Below the pieces are notes generated by a model that ran no database searches, had not been told where the DNA came from, and saw only the letters and a list, made by a program, of their open reading frames with translations. A program made the translations under genes and the position numbers. From Muscardinus avellanarius (Eukaryota; Chordata; Mammalia; Rodentia; Gliridae): 64,000 nt of DNA. Where the stretch lies: NCBI GenBank assembly GCA_963383645.1, contig OY726560.1:87273093-87337092 (forward strand). Direction: 5' to 3'. Shown piece by piece: positions 44,120 to 56,395 of the stretch. How positions within the stretch are numbered: the stretch's first letter is position 1; each line of letters opens with the position of its first letter.

Positions 44120-47100
44120 TCGGGTCTGGGGATGGAACCCAGGAGCATTCGACCTCTGAGGTATACTCCCTACCCTATTTTTTATTCTTTATTTTGAAAC
44201 ACGGTCTCACTAAGTTGCAGAGGGCCTCACTAAGTAGCTGAGGTTGTCCACGAACTGCAATCCTCTGGTCTCAGCCTCCCGAATGCTAAGATTAGAAGTG
44301 TGCACCACCACACCCAGCAAGGCTACTTATTTTTAATCACCAGAGCTAATAATAATCTCAGTACTTGGGAGACTGAGAAAGGAGGATGGCAGGTTCAAGG
44401 CCACTCTCAGCAACCTCATGAAGCCCTCCACAACTTACTGAGATCCTGTTTCAAAATAAAAAATATGAGCCAGGAATGGTGGCACATGCTTGTAATCCTA
44501 GCATTTGAGAAGCTGAGACTGGAGAATTGCAGTTTGTGGACAGCCTCAGCTACTTAATAAAGCTCTCCACAACTTAGTTAGACCCTGTTTCAAAATAAAG
44601 ACTAAAAAATAGGGCTGTGGGTATAGCTCGGAGGTAGAATGCCCCTGGGTTACATCCCAGTACTGAAAAAAATAAAAAATAAACCAGGCATGGTAGCATA
44701 TGCTTATAATCCCAGTACTTGCGAGGCTGAGACTGGAGGATCACAGGTTCACAACCAGCCTCAGCTTCTTAGTGAGGCCCTCTACAACTTAGTGAGACCC
44801 TGTTTCAAAATAAAGAATAAAGCCAGGCATGGTGGCGCACGCTTGTAATCCCCATGCTTGGGAGGCAAAGACAGGAGGATCACGGAGGTCTGAAGCCAGC
44901 CACACTGGCTTAAGAGACCCTGTGTCCAAAAAAAAAATTTTTTTAAGTATAAAATAGGTCTGGGAGTGTAGCCTGGAGTTATAAGGGCTTCCAGGAACCC
45001 CAGTACCACCAAAAAAAAAAAAAAAAAGAAGAAGAAGAATAAAAGATTTAGGTATAGCTCAGATAGAGTATCCCTGGGTTTAATCCCCAGCTCTTAATAA
45101 AAAATTAATAAAAATAAAAAATAAGCCAGGCATGGTGGAACATTCTTGTAATCCCAGCATTTGGGAGGCTGAGACAGGAGAATGTGGGTTCACAGATAGC
45201 CTCAACTAGTAAGACCCTTTGCAACTCAGTGAGACCCTGTTTCAAAATTAATAAAGACTAAAATATAAGGTTGGGGTTGTAGCTCAGAGGTAGAATGCCC
45301 CTAGGTTTCATCCCCAGTATAAATAAAAAAAAAAAAAGAGCCGGGTACGGTGGTGCATGCTTGTAATCCCAGTACTTGAAGGGTGAGACAGAAGGATCTT
45401 GGTTTGTGGACAGCCTCAGCTACTAGTGAGACCCTCCACAACTTAGTGAGACTTTGTTTCAAAATAAATAGGGCTGTGGTATAGCTTGGAAATGGAATGC
45501 CACAGGGTTCTATCCCCAGTACCTCCAAAAAATAAAAATAAAAAATAAAATAGGCCGGATGTGGTGGCTCACACTTGTAACCCCACTACTTGGGAGGCTG
45601 TGACAGGAGAATCACAGGTTCATAGCCAGTCTCAGCAACTTAGTGAGACCCTGTTTCCAAATAAAATAATAAATGGGGCTGGGAGTATAGCTCAAAAGTA
45701 GAATGCCCCTGGGTTCAATCTTCAGTACCAACAAAAAGTAAAATAAAATAGGGCTGTGGCTGTAGCTCAGAGTTAAAATGTCTCTGGGTTCAATCCCCAA
45801 TGCCACAAATAAATAATAATAATAATAACAATAATAATTATAATTAATAAAATTAGCTAACACTTCTCTCTCAGAAGACAATTTTTTTTTAATTTTTTTA
45901 TGGTACTGGGGGTGGAACCCAGGGGCTTTTTCTACCTCCAGGCTATACTCCCAGACAGGGTCTCACTAAATTGTTGAGGGCCTAAGTAGCTGAAGCTGGC
46001 TTCGAACCTATTGATTCTCCTGTCTCAACCTCCCAAGCGCTAGGATTACAAGCATGTGCCACCACGCCCAGCTTTAGAGTAACTGATTTAGAGAAATAAC
46101 ATTCTTTGGCTAACCTGTAATAATCTAAATACTATACTCCAATCACAGTCTTTCCACTAAAAGAAAGTATGGTCCTTAGAACTAAAGTATTAAAATCACC
46201 AAATGAGCTGGGCAGGGTAGCACATGCTTATAATCCCAGTACTTGGGAGGCTGAGACAGGAGGATCACAGGTTCACAGCCAGCCTCAGCTACTTAGTGAG
46301 GCCCTCTGCAACTTAGAGAGACCCTGTTTCAAAATAAAGAATGAAAAATAGGGCTGGAGGTGTAGCTCAGAGTTAGAATGACCCTCACTTCAATTCCCAA
46401 TACCGTAAAAAAAAAAAAAAATCACCAAATGTAAAAGACACCTGAAAACTCTAACAAGGTATCAGAATAGAACTGAGCACAAATATGTTTCCACATCACC
46501 TAGGGAAACAGTTCAAGGACTGGTGGCAAAGTAAGATATCTCTCTGTGTCTGTAGTATCTGTAGTGCTCGGGATGGAACCCGAGCACTTTTCTACCTCCA
46601 GGCTTTACTCCCAGACCTATTTTATATTTTATTTGGAAACAGGATCTCACTAAGTTGCTGAAAGCTTCACTAAATAGCTGAGGCTGGCTTCGAACCTGTG
46701 CGACCCTCCTGCCTCAGCCTCCCAAGCACGGAGATTATAAGCGTGCGCCACCATGCCAGGCTTTTTAAAGATCTCATGGAAAGGTTATTCATCTCATTCC
46801 TTAAGCAGAGGACTTTTAGTATTCTAACTCCCAAATCACTTCTCCAGCTCTCCTGTTTGTGTTCTCCTCATAGGCTTGTTATAAATGTGTGCCTCAAGCC
46901 GGTGGCGCACACTTGTAATCTCAGTACTTGGAAGGCTGAGACAGGAGAACCACAGGTTTGCGGCCAGCCTCAGCTACTTAGTGAGGCCCTCCACAACTCA
47001 GTGAGACCCTGTTTCCAAATAAGGAATAAATAAAAAATAGGACTGGGGGTGTAGCTTAGAGGTAAAATGTCCCTGGGTTCAACCCCCGGTTCTGCACACA

Positions 47101-47461
47101 CACAAAAAAAAATGTGCCACCATCAAAATTACTACAATCTTAGCTGGGTATGATGGCTTACGCTTATAATTCCAGCATTTGGGAGGCTGAGACAGGAGGA
47201 TCGTGGTTTGCCAACAGCCTCCACTACTTAGTGAGGCCCTTTGCAATTCAGTAAGACTCTGTTTCAAAATAAAGAATAAAAAATAGGACTGGGGCCGGGC
47301 CTGGTGGCGCACGCTTGTAATCCCCACGCTTGGGAGGCAGAGACAGGAGGATCGCGCAGGTTCGAAGCCAGCCGAGCGCGCTGGCTTAGGAGACCCTGTC
47401 AAATAAAAATAGGTCTGGGAGTGTAGCCCAGAGGTAGAAGGGCTTCCAGGAACCCCAGTAC

Positions 47462-47494
<33 letters not shown>

Positions 47495-47550
47495 GGACTG
47501 GGGGTGTAGCTCGGATGTAAAATGCCCCTGGGTTCTATCCCCAGTACAGG

Positions 47551-47582
<32 letters not shown>

Positions 47583-48270
47583 ACTAGTATCTTGGCCAGA
47601 AACAGAAGAATGAATTAGAGAAACTTTCAAGGGTCCTTCCAAATATTTAGATATCTGATCATATCTAAATAGTCCTATTGTAAGCCAGAAGTGGTGGCAC
47701 AAGCAATCAGGAGGCTAAGACCAGAGGATCTCGGTTCGAGGACTGCCTCAGCTACTTAGTGAGGCCTCCGAACTTAGTGAGACCCTGTTTCAAAATAACG
47801 AAAAAAAATAGGGCAGGGGGTGTAGCTTGGAGGCCAAATGCCTCTGGGTTCCATCCCCAGACCCACAATAAATAATTAATAGTCCTATTGTTCTAATTAT
47901 ATGCAAAAGGGGCCCAGAAGGCAAGAGATCTAACAGGTATTTTTGTGGAACAATGGGCCTCTCCTCTTTGCTAGGAAGGGCCATCTTAGAAAAGTTTAAC
48001 TGCTCCTGGATAAGAACTGTAATAAACTCAAAGCTAACTCGATACTGTTTCTTTCAAATTTGGAAGCTTGGCCGGGCGTGGTGGCACACACTTGTAATCT
48101 CAGTACTTGGAAGGCTGAGACAGGAGGACCGCAGGTTTGTGGCCAGCCTCAGCTTCTTAGTGAAGCCCTCCACAACTTAGTGAGGCCGTTTCAAAATAAA
48201 GAAAAATAGAACTGGGATGTAGCTCAGAGGTAGAATGCCCCTGGGTTCCACTCCAAATACCGAAAAGAAA
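44120..48270. mobile_element. SINE array in SEC24C intron 1
   Basis: Minus: 44120-44330, 45890-46075 and 46565-46765. Plus: 44345-45060, 45120-45830, 46206-46417, 46890-47110, 47140-47550, 47682-47870 and 48070-48270. The copies at 46206 and 47682 are flanked by perfect target-site duplications. Confidence 0.88.
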
Positions 48271-48439
48271 AAAAAAATCCGAAAACTTGCACAGGTCACT
48301 GACACTAAACTTGAGGGATGTGTCTCTCCTTATCTTTCTAACGTCGGAGGGGAGAATGAAAGAAACTTCTCCAGATAACAATACCCTCAAATAGACTCAT
48401 GAGCTTAGAGTCAAGCTCAAGTCTTGACTCCAGACAAAG

Positions 48440-49110
48440 TGGACAGTCAAGGGTGACAACCCAAGGGGGCGGGGCAAGCTTCACAGAACTCTAAAACTAG
48501 TCGAGCTGTGGAGGCTGGGATCGCCGAGGATCGAGATCGAAGAGCTAAGCAGCTTCTCGGACCACGAAGAGACAGAGGGCTGATCCATTAAACATTACAG
48601 ACCGAGCTCCCCGAGCCTTTCCACCGGTTCGAGGCAGGAAGCGGTAGCGGGAACCTGGGCCGGGAGTTGGGAGGGTGGAGGACGGACACTGGGTTGTGGG
48701 TGCGTTAAATAAGGGTCTCTCCTCGGGCCCCGCCCCCAGGCTCCTCCCTTTCCACTTAAACCGGACCCCGATCTGGTAAGTGATACCCCGGCCTATCTTC
48801 TACATTCCTACCCACCTCCCAACCTCCTGATGCCACTCCTCACCCGGCTCCAGATCCAGGATCGACTTCGTTCCTAACGTCAAGGATCCCAGGCTCCACT
48901 TCCGGTTCCGAGGGGGGCCGTCGTGTCGCCTCCGGAAGTCCCGCCCCGCGCCCCAGGGCCGGGCCACTCCTTCGGCCACGTCGACTTTAAGCACGCTTTG
49001 GGGGACCCGGATGCCGCGCACGCGCGACTTCGTTCTCCGGTCTTGGGCGGCCCCTGCAGAGCTCCGCTGAGTTTTACGCATTTTCGTTTTATTTTGTGCT
49101 TTCAAATGGC
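48440..49110 (-). promoter_or_regulatory. SEC24C: SEC24C CpG-island promoter with ETS and ACGT-core sites
   Basis: CpG-rich, no TATA. Two ETS-type sites lie in opposite orientations (48898-48905 minus, 48932-48939 plus). A CRE-like TTGACGTTAG is at 48874-48883 (minus) and CGACGTGG at 48976-48983 (minus), one base from the UPR element TGACGTGG. A GC box lies near 48467. Confidence 0.75.
48844..48910 (-). other. SEC24C: SEC24C non-coding exon 1 (approximate 5' end)
   Basis: The donor GAGCCGG|GTGAGGAG at 48844/48843 lies inside the CpG island and would splice to the acceptor at 43684, across a 5.2-kb intron. The 5' end is placed near the ETS-type site at 48898-48905 and is uncertain by tens of bases. 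Confidence 0.65.
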
Positions 49111-49550
49111 CTAGTCACTTTCTGGCCTCATCAACCGAGATGCGATTGAGAAGCCTGAGTTAAACCCCCTCAATCAGGCTGTGACGTGTTGGTGACCTCT
49201 GATCCAGAGCCTCATCACCACTTCCTCCTGACCCTTGACCCCATTGATTTCCGTCTCGTAGATTGATCTCACCTCGGACCTTTGCTCAACCTGTGGTGGT
49301 GGAAGCACACTCAGGCTGTGTGCGTGAGTTGAAGTTCTGACTGCAGTTCAGTGGCCTAGGCAACTTCTCTGCCTCCGTTTCTTGCTCCATAGAATGGAAA
49401 TAATAATGTCCATCGAAGAGCGTGTGAGAGGATGGATTTAGACAGGTGTCATAGATTGGTATTACAGTAAGCGACCAGTAATGGTCAGTTTTGGATGATA
49501 TGTTTATTTTGTGATACAGGCAGCTGAACCCAGGGATGCTCTTTCACCCC
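49111..49550. other. Unique sequence upstream of SEC24C, no gene seen
   Basis: No exon or repeat recognised. Confidence 0.5.
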
Positions 49551-49554
49551 CAGT

Positions 49555-50369
49555 CTTTTTTTTTTTTTTTTCCTTGTGTTAATAGGGATGGAATCCAGGG
49601 GCATTTTACCTCCGAGCTACACTCCCAGTCCTATTTTTTATTCTTTTTATTTTGAAACGGTCTAAGTTGCGGAGGGCCTCACTAAGTAGCTGAGGCTGTC
49701 AGCGAACCACGATCCTCCTGTCTCAGCCTCCCAAATGCTGGGATTACAAGCTAGCGCAACCACGCCCGGCCTACTCCCAGTCTTTTTTTATTTCTTATTT
49801 TGAAACAGGGTCTTGCTGAGGCAGGCTGCAATCCTCCTGTCTCAGCCTCCCAAGAACTGAGATTGCAGGAATGCACCACCTAATTTTTTTTTTTTTAAAC
49901 AGGGTCTCAAAAAGTTACCGTAAATGGGCCGGGAACTGCAGTCCTCCAGTCTCAGCACGCAGCTAATGATCAGTTGTTATTAACCATTTTTTGTACCATG
50001 CCTTTGTTTCCTTGCAGAAGTCTACCAGAGACAAAAGATCTCTCTGTTCTCTGTTGGAAGAGCTACAGTTTCTACAGCAATCTCTACCCCATTTAGTGAA
50101 TAACTGTAGTTAATATATGTATTAATTTTTACATACATTTAATCCTTTCAATACTACTTATTCATTTAATTTTTTTGTTTGTGTTTTTGTGGTACTGAGG
50201 ATTGATCCCAGAGGTGGTTATACCCCCAGTCCAATTTTATTTATTTTGAAATAGGGTCTCACTAAGTTTCAGAAGGCGTCACTAAGTAGCTGAGGCTGGC
50301 TGCAAACTCTAGAGCCTCCTGTCTCAGCTTCCCAAGTACTGGGATTACAAGCGTGCATAACTAGCCCTG

Positions 50370-50404
<35 letters not shown>

Positions 50405-52080
50405 GGGTCTGGGGATGGAACCCAGGGGCATTTGACCTCTAAGCCACACACCCTGCCCTAATCTTTATTTTGAAACCGGGTCTCACTGAGTTGCAGAGGG
50501 CCTCACTAAGTAGCTGAGGCTGTCTGCAAACCGTGATCCTCTGGTCTCAGCCTCCCAAATGCTGGGATTACAAGCGTGCACCACCACGCCCGGCATTTAA
50601 TAATTTTTTGAGCACTGCTTTTTTTGTTTTGTTTTGTTCTTTGCAGGCATGGGGATGGAACCCAGGGACATCCGGCCTTTGGGCTTCATTCCCAGCCCTT
50701 TTTTTTTAATTATTTATTTTTACTTTTTTTTTGTTTTAAAGGGTGTCTTTTTTTGTCTTTTTTGGACTGGGGATCAAACCCAAGGTGGAGTACTTGCCAG
50801 GCAAGTGCTTTGCCATGAGCTACATCCCAGCTCTATTTTTATTTATTTATTTTTGCAGGTCTGGGGATGGAACCCAGAAGCATTTGACCTCCGAGCTACA
50901 CCCCCTGCCCAATTTTGTATTCTTTATATGAAACAGGGTCTCACTGAATCGCAGAGGGCCTCACTAAGTAACTGAACCTGTCCAGGAGCCATGATCCTCG
51001 GGTCTCAGCCTCCCAAATGCTGGGATTACAAGCATGCACCACCACACCCGGCTTTTTTTTTTTTTTTTAATTTTGAAACAGGGTCTCACTGAGTTGCAAA
51101 GGGCTTTACTAAGTAGTAGCTAAGGCTGTCCTCGAACCACGATCCTCCTGTCTCAGCCTCCCAAATGCTGAGATTACAAGCGTGTGCCACCACACCAGGC
51201 TTACTGCTGTGTATTCTGCAAATACACTAGTGAAAAAAATCTTCTTGCTCTTTGACTAAGGATGTAGCTCTGCAGCAGTGTGCTTACCATATGTACAGGA
51301 GGAACTGGATTCCATCCCCAGCTCTCTCCTCCCCCCAAAAAATGTTTTTGGAGCTAGGTGTGGTGGCACACTCTTTTTATCCCAGTAAATGGGAAGTTGA
51401 GACAGGATAATTGAAGGTTCCATTGGCAACCAGTCTCAGCAATTGAGTGAAACCGTTTCAAAATTAAAAATAGAAGCCGGGTGTGGTGGCGCACGTTTGT
51501 AATCCCAGCATTCAGGAGGCTGAAACTAGAGGAATGCGTTTCGCGGACAGCCTCAGCTACTTAGTGAGGCCTCTGCAACTTAGTGAGAACCTGTTTCAAA
51601 ATAAAGAATAAGCCGGACGTGGTGGAGCACGTGTGTAATCCCCGCGCTTGGGAGGCGGAGACAGGAGGATCGCGCAGGTTCGAAGCCAGCCGCGCGCGCT
51701 GGTTTAGGAGACCCTGTTTCCAAATAAAAATGTAAAAATAGGTCTGGGAGTGTAGCCCGGAGGTAGAAGGGCTTCCAGGAACCCCAGTACCACCAAAAAA
51801 AAAAAAAAAAAGACCCTGTTTCCAAAAAAAAAGTATAAAATAGGTCTGGGAGTGTAGCCCGGAGGTAGAAGGGTTTCCAGGAACCCCATACCACCAAAAA
51901 TAAATAAAAATAAAGAATAAAAAAATAGGGCAGGGGATGTAGCTCAGTGGTCTAATGCCTCTGGGTTCCATCCCCAGAGAGACGCACAAAAAAAAACATT
52001 TTTTTTTAGTTTAAATATTTAAAAAATAGAGCTGAGGGTATAACTCAGAGGTAGAATGCCCTTGGGCTCATTCCAGTAAC
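49555..52080. mobile_element. Intergenic SINE array
   Basis: Minus: 49555-49970, 50190-50600, 50640-50690 and 50850-51205. 50755-50830 and 51255-51335 are older ID-like elements with an undeleted middle. Plus: 51350-51600, 51605-51800 (CpG-rich 'ttccagg' subfamily), a tandem extra right half at 51802-51895, then 51900-52080. 49985-50180 is unique. Confidence 0.85.
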
Positions 52081-52199
52081 ACACATGCACTGTGTGTTTT
52101 TGCTTTCACATCTTGACAGTGAAAAGGCACAGAGTGGCTCATTCACTGAAAACAGCTGCACTTCAGTCTGTGCTAGAAACTGTATTAAGAATCCTCTTC

Positions 52200-52385
52200 A
52201 GTCTGTAGTCAATGTCGGTAGATCCTGAAATCAATGTATGGGAATCACCTGAACTTGTTAGAAATGCAAATTTCAGACCCATCCTAAACATAGTGAGGTT
52301 TTGGAGACTGGGCCCTGGAAGCTATGGTATAATAGGCACTCCGGGTGGTTCCTTTGTTCACTGAGGATTGAGAACCACTGGTCTA
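52200..52385 (+). mobile_element. MER5A-like hAT DNA transposon remnant
   Basis: Shows 'gggaatcacctgaacttgtt', 'agaaatgcaaatttcagacc' and the terminal 'gattgagaaccactgg', as in MER5A. Non-autonomous and coding-free. Confidence 0.75.
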
Positions 52386-52387
52386 GA

Positions 52388-52520
52388 TGAATCATTTGCC
52401 AAATTCAACGAACATTTGTCAAGCACCTGCCCTGTGCTAGGCCGTTTGCTAAGCATTTTCACATGATTTATACCATTTGTTTTTTACATCACTGTAGAAA
52501 AGTTAGTAGCCTCTGTCTTA
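52388..52520 (+). mobile_element. MIR element
   Basis: 'aacatttgtcaagcacctgc' and 'ctgtgctaggccgtttgcta' follow the MIR consensus order. Confidence 0.75.
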
Positions 52521-52544
52521 TTTAAGATTACACTCTAAACCGGG

Positions 52545-52945
52545 TTGTGGCGCACGCTTATAATCCCAGCATTTGGGAGGCTGAAACAGGAGGATCATGC
52601 AGGTTCAAAGCCAGCCTCAACTACTTAGTGAGGCCTTTGCAACTCAGTGAGACCCTGTTTCAAAATAAAGAATAAAAAATAGGGGTGGGGGTGTCACTCG
52701 GAGGTAGAATGCCCCTGGGTTCCATCCCCAGTACCACACACACACAAAAAAAAAAAATTACACCCTAAGCCAGGTATGGTGGCACACACTTGTAATCTCA
52801 GTATTTGGGAGGCTGAAACAGGAGGATCACAGGTTTGCAGTCAGCCTCAACTACTTAGTGAGACTGGTTCAAAAAAAGAAATTAAAGGGCTGGGGGTGTA
52901 GCTTGGAGGTAGAATGTCCCTGGGTTCAACACCCAGTACTGAAAA
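52545..52945 (+). mobile_element. Two plus dimeric SINEs
   Basis: 52545-52735 and 52765-52945, each with both halves and an A-tail. Confidence 0.88.
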
Positions 52946-53039
52946 AAAAAAAAAAGATTGCACCCCTAGTAAGAGCAGATTCATAATTTCTTGAGGATGA
53001 AGGCTAGTGTGATGCATTTTATTATTTTCTGTATCTCCA

Positions 53040-53100
53040 CTAAGTGTTTCTCAACCTTGGTTGTACAATAGAATCATATGTGGTGCTATATTTCTTTCAC
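53040..53100 (+). mobile_element. Short hAT (MER5/MER20-like) end fragment
   Basis: 'agtgtttctcaaccttggtt' followed by 'gtacaatagaatcat' resembles the 5' end of MER5/MER20 elements. Confidence 0.45.
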
Positions 53101-53163
53101 ATGCTGGGCAAGCATAATTACTGCTTACCTATATCCTATTTATTTATTTGGTACTGCTACACC

Positions 53164-53177
53164 CCTAGTCAGTCAGT

Positions 53178-53230
<53 letters not shown>
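53164..53230. repeat. (CAGT)n-(TC)n microsatellite
   Basis: Four CAGT units followed by about 27 TC units, abutting a minus SINE right half. Confidence 0.9.
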
Positions 53231-53233
<3 letters not shown>

Positions 53234-55023
53234 GTACTGGGGATAGAACTCGGGGCATTCTACCTCTGAGCTATACCCCTAGCCTTTTCTTTTTTTCTTT
53301 CTTTTTTTTTTTTCTTCAGTACTGGGGATAGAACCCAGGGATATTCTACCTCCAAGCAGCACTCTCTTTATTTTGATACAGCCTCACCATGTAGCAAAGG
53401 ATCTCACTAAGTAACAGCTGAGGCTGTTAGCAAACTGATATCCTCCTGTCTCAGCCTCCCAAATGCTGGGATTACAAGTGTGTACCACCATGCCTAACTT
53501 AAATTTATTTGTTGATTGGTAATACTGGGGATTGTACACTGGGGTGGTTTTTTTTACCTCCAAGATATGCTCCCAGCCTGATTTTATTTCTTATTTGGAA
53601 CAGGGTCTCATTAGGTTGCTGAGAGCTCACTAAATTGCCAATGCTGGCTTTTTGTGTGTGTTTGTATGTGTGTGTGGTACCAGGAATTGAACCCAGAGGT
53701 ATTCTACCTCCCAGCTATACTCCAACCCTATTTTTTAGTTTTTGAGGTACTAGGGATTGAACTCAGGGGCGTTGTACCTTTGAGTTACACACCCAACCCT
53801 ATTTTTCATTCTTCCTTTCTTTCTTCATTTTATTTATTTATTTATTTATTTATTTTGCATACAGGGGATGGAATCCAGGGGCATTCTACCTCCAAGATAT
53901 ACCCCCAGGCCTATTTTTTATTCTTTATTTGGAAACAGTGTTAACTGAGTTGAAAAGGACCACACTAAGTAGTAGCTGAACCTGTCCTCGAACAGAGGAT
54001 CCTCCTGTCTCCACCTCCCAAGCACGGGGATTGCAAGCGTGTGCCACCACGCCCAGCCTTTTATTCTTTATTTTGAAACAGGGTCTCACTAAGTTGCAGA
54101 GGTCCTCACTAAGTAGCTGAGGCTGGCCTTGAACCTGCAATCCTCCCGTCTCAGCCTCCCAAGTACTTGAATTACAAGCATAAACCACCATGCCCAGCTA
54201 GCCCCAGGGTATTCTACCTCTGAGCTAAACTCTCAACCTTATTTTATTTTTCTTTCTTTCTTCCTTATTTATTTTGCAGTACTGGGGATGGAACCCAAGG
54301 GCATTCTACCTCTGAACTGTACCCCCAAACCTATTTTTTATTCTTTATTTGGAAACAGTGTCTCACTAAATTACAAAGGGCCTCACTAAAGGGCCTCACT
54401 AAGTAGCTGAGGCTGTCCGGGAACCATGATCCTCGCCTCCCGAATGCTGAGATTACAAGTGTGCGCCACCACACCTGGCTTTCCTCTTCGACCTCCTCCT
54501 TCTCCTCCTTCTTCTTTCTTCTTCTTCTTCCTCCTCCTCCTCCTCCTCCTCCTCCTCCTCCTCCTCCTCCTCCTCCTCCTCCTTCTTCTTCTTCTTCTTC
54601 TTCTTCTTCTTCTTCTTCTTCTTCTTTTCAGTACTGGGGATGGAACTCAGGGGCATTCTACCCCTGAGCGACACTCCCAGCTTTTTTATTCTTTACTTTT
54701 ACTTTTTTATTCTTTACTTTTGAAACAGGGTCTCATTGAGTTACAAGGGGCTTTACTAAGTAGCTGAGGCTGTCCACAAACCACAATCCTCAGATCTCAT
54801 CCTCCCAAATGCTGGGATTACAAGTGTGTGGAATCACTCCCAGCTTATTTTTATTAATTAATTAATTTGTTTATTTATTGCAGTACTGGAACCCATTCCC
54901 ATATTCGGAAACAGAGTCTCATTAGGGTTTTTTGTTTGTTAGTTTGTTCGTTTTTTGGTAGTAGAGATTAAACTCAGGGGCATTCTACCTCCAAGCTACA
55001 CCCTCGGTCCTATTTTTTAGTAT

Positions 55024-55054
<31 letters not shown>

Positions 55055-55580
55055 TTGTGGTACTGGGGGTGCAACCCAGAGGCTTTCTACCTCTGGGCTA
55101 TACTCCCAGGTCTATTTTATATTTTATTTGGAAACAGGGTCTCACTAAGTTGCTGAGAGCCTCACTAAGTAGCTGAGGTTGGCTTTGAATCTGTGTGATC
55201 CTCCTGTCAGCCTTCCAAGTGCGGGGATTACAAGCATGCACCACCACACCTGCTAGTCTTTATATTTTTTGAAACAGGGTCTCACTGAGTTGAAAGGGCC
55301 TCTCTAAGTAGCTTGAGGCTGTCCGTAAACCTCAAGCTACTTAGTGAGGCCCTTCACAACTTAGTGAGACCCTATTTCTAGCATTCGGGAGGCTGAGACA
55401 GGAGGATCACAGTTCACAGACAGCCTCAGCTACTTAGTGGGGCCCTTTGCAACTCAGTGAGACCCTGTTTCAAAATTAAGAATACAAGTAGGACTGGGAG
55501 TGTAGCTCCAAGGTAGAATGCCCCTGGGTTCAATCCCCAATATCTCAAAATAAATAAATAAATAAATAAATAAATAAATG
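53231..55580. mobile_element. Intergenic SINE array with expanded simple repeats
   Basis: Mostly minus copies (53231-53500, 53510-53650, 53670-54060, 54061-54240, 54270-54480, 54630-54845, 54950-55260), then a plus copy 55340-55545. (CTC/CTT)n occupies 54494-54626, (TTTA)n 55021-55056 and (AAAT)n 55549-55580. Confidence 0.83.
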
Positions 55581-55729
55581 GTTTGATCCTTCTTCCCTCA
55601 GCTTCCCAAATAGTTGGGATTATGGGCATACATTACCTGGCTCTGTGTGTCTCATTTTAGTAAATCAGTCACTCTCAGTTTTCCAGGAAGTCTAAACTGC
55701 ACTGAGGATTACTTAAAAGCCACCGGAGG

Positions 55730-56360
55730 GGCTGGGCATGGTGGCACAGGCTTGTAATCCTAGCATTTGGGAGGCGGAGCCTGGAGGATAGCAGGTTGGA
55801 GGGGCCATCACTCGGCTACTTAGACCCTCTACAACTTAGTGAGACCCTGTTTCAAAATAAAGAATGAATAAAAAATAGGGCTGGAGGTATAAGCTCAGAG
55901 GTAGAATGCCCCTGAGTTTAATCTCACTACCAAAAACAAGCCTAATAAGACCCTTTTTCCAAATATAATTGGGCTGGGGGGCGTAGTTTGGAGGTAGAAT
56001 GCCTCTAGGTTCAAACCGTAATACCAATTAAAATATATAGCCAGGCATGGTGGCACACGTTGGTAATCCCTGCGCTTGGAAGGCGGAGACAGGAGGATTA
56101 CACAGGTTCGAAGCCACCCACGCTGACTTAAGAGACCCTGTTTCTAAATTAAAAAAAAAAAAAAAAAAGCCGGGCGTGGTAGCGCACGCTTGTAATCCCC
56201 GCGCTTGGGAGGCAGGGACAGGAGGATTGCGCAGGTTCCAAGCCAGCCGCGCGCGCTGGTTTAGGAGACCCTGTTTCCAAATTTTAAAAATGTAAAAATA
56301 GGTCTGGGAGTGTAGCCCAGATGTAGAAGGGCTTCCAGGAACCCCAGTACCACCAAATAA

Positions 56361-56395
<35 letters not shown>

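Noticed and set aside
47290..47550. tRNA-like box A/box B sequences throughout the window
   Set aside because: They are SINE right or left halves ending in A-tails, with no cloverleaf and no anticodon arm. No tRNA gene is supported.
54426..54767. Long leucine/serine/proline or lysine/glutamate frames
   Set aside because: These are translations of the (CTC/CTT)n tract and adjacent SINEs.
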